From the NCBI GenBank assembly GCA_016741915.1, contig JACVCS010000012.1, positions 1 through 62,229 of the forward strand: a DNA stretch of 62,229 nucleotides, in the 5' to 3' direction. The position numbers and the translations under genes were made by a program. The stretch is from Phycisphaerales bacterium. GTDB lineage: Bacteria; Planctomycetota; Phycisphaerae; Phycisphaerales; UBA1924. Below the pieces are notes generated by a model. The model saw only the letters and a list, made by a program, of their open reading frames with translations, was not told the DNA's origin and searched no databases. Shown here piece after piece: positions 59,885-62,229 of this stretch (the stretch's first letter is position 1; the number at the start of each line of letters is the position of its first letter).

Positions 59885-60987
59885 TTTTCAACGCCGAGTA
59901 CGCGGAGGAAGACCGAGGACGACGGAGTTGGATGGATGTTGAGTGTGGGTTTGGTCTGTTCTCTGTGTGACGTGCGTGCTTGAAGGGTGTTGATGGTGCG
60001 GGATAGGTGGTGGGGGGGTGGTGGGGGTGAAGGACTCCTCTTACCCGTGCGTCCCCGGCGGGAAACCGCCCGGGACGCGCTTCTTGGATCGACCGCGGTT
60101 GGTGTGATGAGAACGACAGACCGGCGAAGCGAAGGCGCTTCACCACAGAGACACGGAGGCGCGGAGAAAGACACAAGCAGTGTGATGTGCTCACAAACTG
60201 CGGAGCATTTGGGTTCTGAACGCTCAGCACTCAGTATTCAGCACTGTTCACAAAGAATCAGCAAGAGCCCGGAGGGATTTTGTGCGTGGTTCGCGAGGGT
60301 GTGACAACCTCGTTGGCTACGCCGCCCCTTCGCTCCGGCGGTGATAGAAGGATCGAAGCCGCGCTCGGGTTGGTGTTCGTGGCAAGAGGCCGACGAACGC
60401 CGGCACGGGCACTACGGAGCAGTTCGCGTCGGCCCCGGCGAAGCTTCGGTGCTTGAAGGCAAGCACCAGAGCAACACGGACGTGCCGGGCCGACCGTTCC
60501 CATTCCCTTCCCTCCGGGCTCTAGCTGATTCTCGAATGGAAGAAGTGCACAAAGAGACGCAGAGGAAAACCGAGCAAGGCTGGGGCTGCGGAGTAGGGGA
60601 AGTTTGCACGAAGACGCGGCCGAGGCAATGGGGAATCGGCATTCGGCAATAGCAGAAAAGAGACGGTTCCTTCTGCGATTGCCCGTTGCCCTTGTCCGCA
60701 GGGGCAATAGGGATTTGGCAATCGGCAATGGCAGAAAAGAGTCTGTCCCTTCTGCGATTGCCCATTGCCGATTCCCGATTGCCCGGTTTGCAAGGCAATC
60801 GGCAATGGCGGAAGTGAATGTTCCCCTCTGCGATTGCCCATTGCCGATTCCCAATTGCCTACTTCCCATATGAGAAAGCCCCGGGCGAACAAATCACCCG
60901 GGGCGAAAGAGCGTCAGAACCACCTCAATGCCTCTCTCGGTTTTCCTCCGCGTCCTCCGCGACCTCTGCGTTGAATCTGCTCTTCGA
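59885..60987. other. 1.1-kb gene-free repeat field between nrdJ and the FN3-like gene
   Basis: Holds several CACAGAG-type repeats (59893-59925, 60139-60170, 60541-60580, inverted at 60935-60978), a CGTCCC/GGGACG hairpin near 60050-60080, and the hairpin array at 60623-60862. Many short overlapping frames exist, as expected from repeats, and none has family support. The stretch 60300-60535 is more coding-like in base use but has no recognisable product. Confidence 0.6.
60623..60862. repeat. Array of three inverted pairs of the GGCAATCGG family
   Basis: Three consecutive hairpins. Arms: 60623-60656 with 60670-60694; 60702-60738 with 60750-60784; 60792-60813 with 60826-60862. Each pairs GGCAATNGCAGAA-like with TTCTGCGATTGCC, with loops of about 11-13 nt. 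Same family as 20687-20800 and 44736-44850. Confidence 0.85.
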
Positions 60988-61707
60988 TCACGCCGCGAAC
61001 TTGACGGGCTTGCTCTGGCCGTCGTTGCCGACGGAGAAGGTGGACACCGTGGAGAATCCGACGCCCCCGGGCCCACCGTTGCCGTTGCCGATGCGCACGA
61101 GCACGGCCAAACTGACCGGGCCGAGCTTGCCGGCGCGCTGGGCCTGGATGGTGTACTCGGCGCTGGTGACGCCCGCGGGGAGCGTCGGGTCGGTGTACGA
61201 CTTTTTGCCGCTGCTGCCGATGATGGAGAAGGTGTTCTCGCCCGGGAGCTTCCGGCGGACAAGATACGTTACACCGCCGCCGTTGCTGGGGTTCTGGCAC
61301 TTGAACTTCAATGTAATTGCCCCGGAGGTGTCGAGCTCGATCTTGAAATCGGTGGGCGTGCCGGGCGGCGGCACGGGCGACGGCGCGCTCGGCGAAGGAA
61401 TGTTCGCGATCTGATAAACGTTGGGGTTGTTGGTCGTCTCGGCAAAGAGGCGGATGCGTTTGAGCGTCTCGCCGGTGATCTGCTTGGCGGCGGCGAAGGC
61501 GTCGTTGACCCCTTCAGTTGCGGCCTTGGCGTTGTCGCGGGCCTTGTCCTGCGCGACGGAAGCGGTCTGCAGCAGGCCGATCGCGTCAGAAAAGGCGAGC
61601 GCCTGCGCGGGCGTCAGCCCGATGGCCACGGCATTGGCCGTAAACGTCTCGGCGTGCGACTGCCCCCAAACGGTGAAATCAGCGCGGCGGATCGGGTACG
61701 TGGTCAT
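60988..61707 (-). CDS. Protein with helical N-terminus and FN3-like domain
   Basis: 239 aa from ATG 61707 (AAAGGA upstream). The N-terminal 100 residues are helical (GLTPAQALAFSDAIGLLQTA, DNAKAATEGVNDAFAAAKQI), followed by a Pro/Ser spacer and a fibronectin III-like beta domain (GAITLKFKCQNPS...VTYLVRRKLP...AEYTIQAQRAG). No signal peptide. Similar hypothetical proteins are common in Planctomycetota; their role is unknown. It is the last supported gene of the window. Confidence 0.75.
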   Translation of the reverse strand: MTTYPIRRADFTVWGQSHAETFTANAVAIGLTPAQALAFSDAIGLLQTASVAQDKARDNAKAATEGVNDAFAAAKQITGETLKRIRLFAETTNNPNVYQIANIPSPSAPSPVPPPGTPTDFKIELDTSGAITLKFKCQNPSNGGGVTYLVRRKLPGENTFSIIGSSGKKSYTDPTLPAGVTSAEYTIQAQRAGKLGPVSLAVLVRIGNGNGGPGGVGFSTVSTFSVGNDGQSKPVKFAA

Positions 61708-62229
61708 CAGTCGGTCCTTTCTGTGAAATGTGATGATGATGAAACAGGCCGCGGGTGCACGCAACGATGCAACACACAGCCACGATCAGTCTCTGCACGT
61801 GTGCGTTCAGTGGGAAGCACTGTTGCACGTCACGGGCAGAACAGAGAACATGTCAACGATTCAAAAAGCACACATGAGATCGATCAAGCAGACACATGAA
61901 TAAACCAACATCAGTTGGGATCGATCGAAGGTGTGCGTGACTTCAGTTGGAGGACGAAAAATCGGGTAAACCCTGAGTGGTCTTGGTTCGCTGTCCGGAT
62001 TCGGATACTCACAACCACCTATGCAGGGGTAGTCCACGCTCAAAAGAAAGACGAGCTGCCATTGATGCCCATTGCTCACTCTTACCGTCAGGCAAATCTT
62101 GGTCCCTGGGGCAAAGCACCGGTGAATGTACAATCAGATCAGCGGCCATTTCAGAGTTTGCAGCTCCGTGAACTGGTCGCTCCGCGGCGTTCTCGGGGCA
62201 GGGGGGTGAGGGGGTGGGGGGGGGGGGGG
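61708..62229. other. Gene-free end of window, ending in poly-G
   Basis: 522 bp with no supported gene. The last 30 or so bases are almost only G. The window start (1-40) is also G-rich. This may be a low-complexity genomic tract or a sequencing/assembly artefact at contig ends. Confidence 0.5.

Noticed and set aside
60258-60869. 203-aa minus-strand frame in the repeat field
   Set aside because: Runs through the GGCAATCGG hairpins; translation is repeat-derived with no domain.
61861-62133. 90-aa minus-strand frame near the window end
   Set aside because: No ribosome site, no family, Cys-rich but irregular; not enough support.

Overview
The window is a GC-rich bacterial chromosome segment of about 62 kb. 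It most likely comes from a Planctomycetota bacterium of the Phycisphaerae type. The evidence is two secreted proteins ending in a PTPG + hydrophobic stretch + ARRRRA sorting tail, a large secreted protein with tandem Cys/EGDYN-type C-terminal units, an HpnH-type hopanoid radical SAM enzyme, a class II ribonucleotide reductase with a TSCPD domain, an AroD-AroE fusion, and ThiD2-ThiE and FN3-type proteins familiar from that group. This assignment is inferred from gene content; no phylogeny was run.

Layout. 0-3.4 kb: hpnH and a secreted protein of unknown function. 3.6-8 kb: sucA and sucB of the 2-oxoglutarate dehydrogenase complex. 8.4-9.3 kb: a PAS/LuxR-type regulator. 9.5-12.7 kb: a 1071-aa secreted repeat protein. 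13.2-17.2 kb: zwf divergent from thiE and an M16 peptidase. 17.2-19.6 kb: an HDOD protein with degenerate GGDEF, and recO. 19.7-21.4 kb: a small lipid cluster (dehydratase, ACP, dehydratase). 21.4-28.9 kb: minus-strand genes, including an AroD-AroE fusion, a DUF418-like membrane protein, a YhiN/HI0933-like flavoprotein, a DUF4870-like protein, prfA and a methyltransferase. 29-32.3 kb: a NatAB-like ABC exporter overlapping a methyltransferase gene. 32.4-32.8 kb: RNase P RNA. 32.9-38.1 kb: a Gfo/Idh-like protein, a HELTH metalloprotease-like protein, a CYTH protein, a glycosyltransferase and a MoxR ATPase, followed by a tRNA-Cys with an unusually long variable arm. 38.4-41.4 kb: a secreted protein and ligA.

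41.4-43.0 kb is an AT-rich accessory patch with a strong sigma70-like promoter, an unknown gene and a twice-frameshifted IS1595-type transposase. 43.0-49.4 kb carries gltA, a dense repeat field (21-bp and 42-bp arrays inside a MITE-like inverted-end element) and smc. 49.8-51.6 kb has two PTPG-tail secreted proteins. 51.7-53.7 kb has a FlgI-domain lipoprotein. 54.3-59.9 kb is a deoxynucleotide cluster (dcd, nrdJ) interrupted by a lower-GC gene of unknown function. 59.9-61.0 kb is a gene-free field of hairpin repeats. A FN3-like protein follows, and the window ends in poly-G.

Most genes are housekeeping: TCA cycle, pentose phosphate, shikimate, thiamine, replication, repair, segregation and dNTP supply. 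The less ordinary material is in the noncoding parts (interspersed hairpin repeats, the 21-bp array, the class II tRNA-Cys) and in the two atypical-composition genes. No CRISPR array, prophage or complete defence system was seen.
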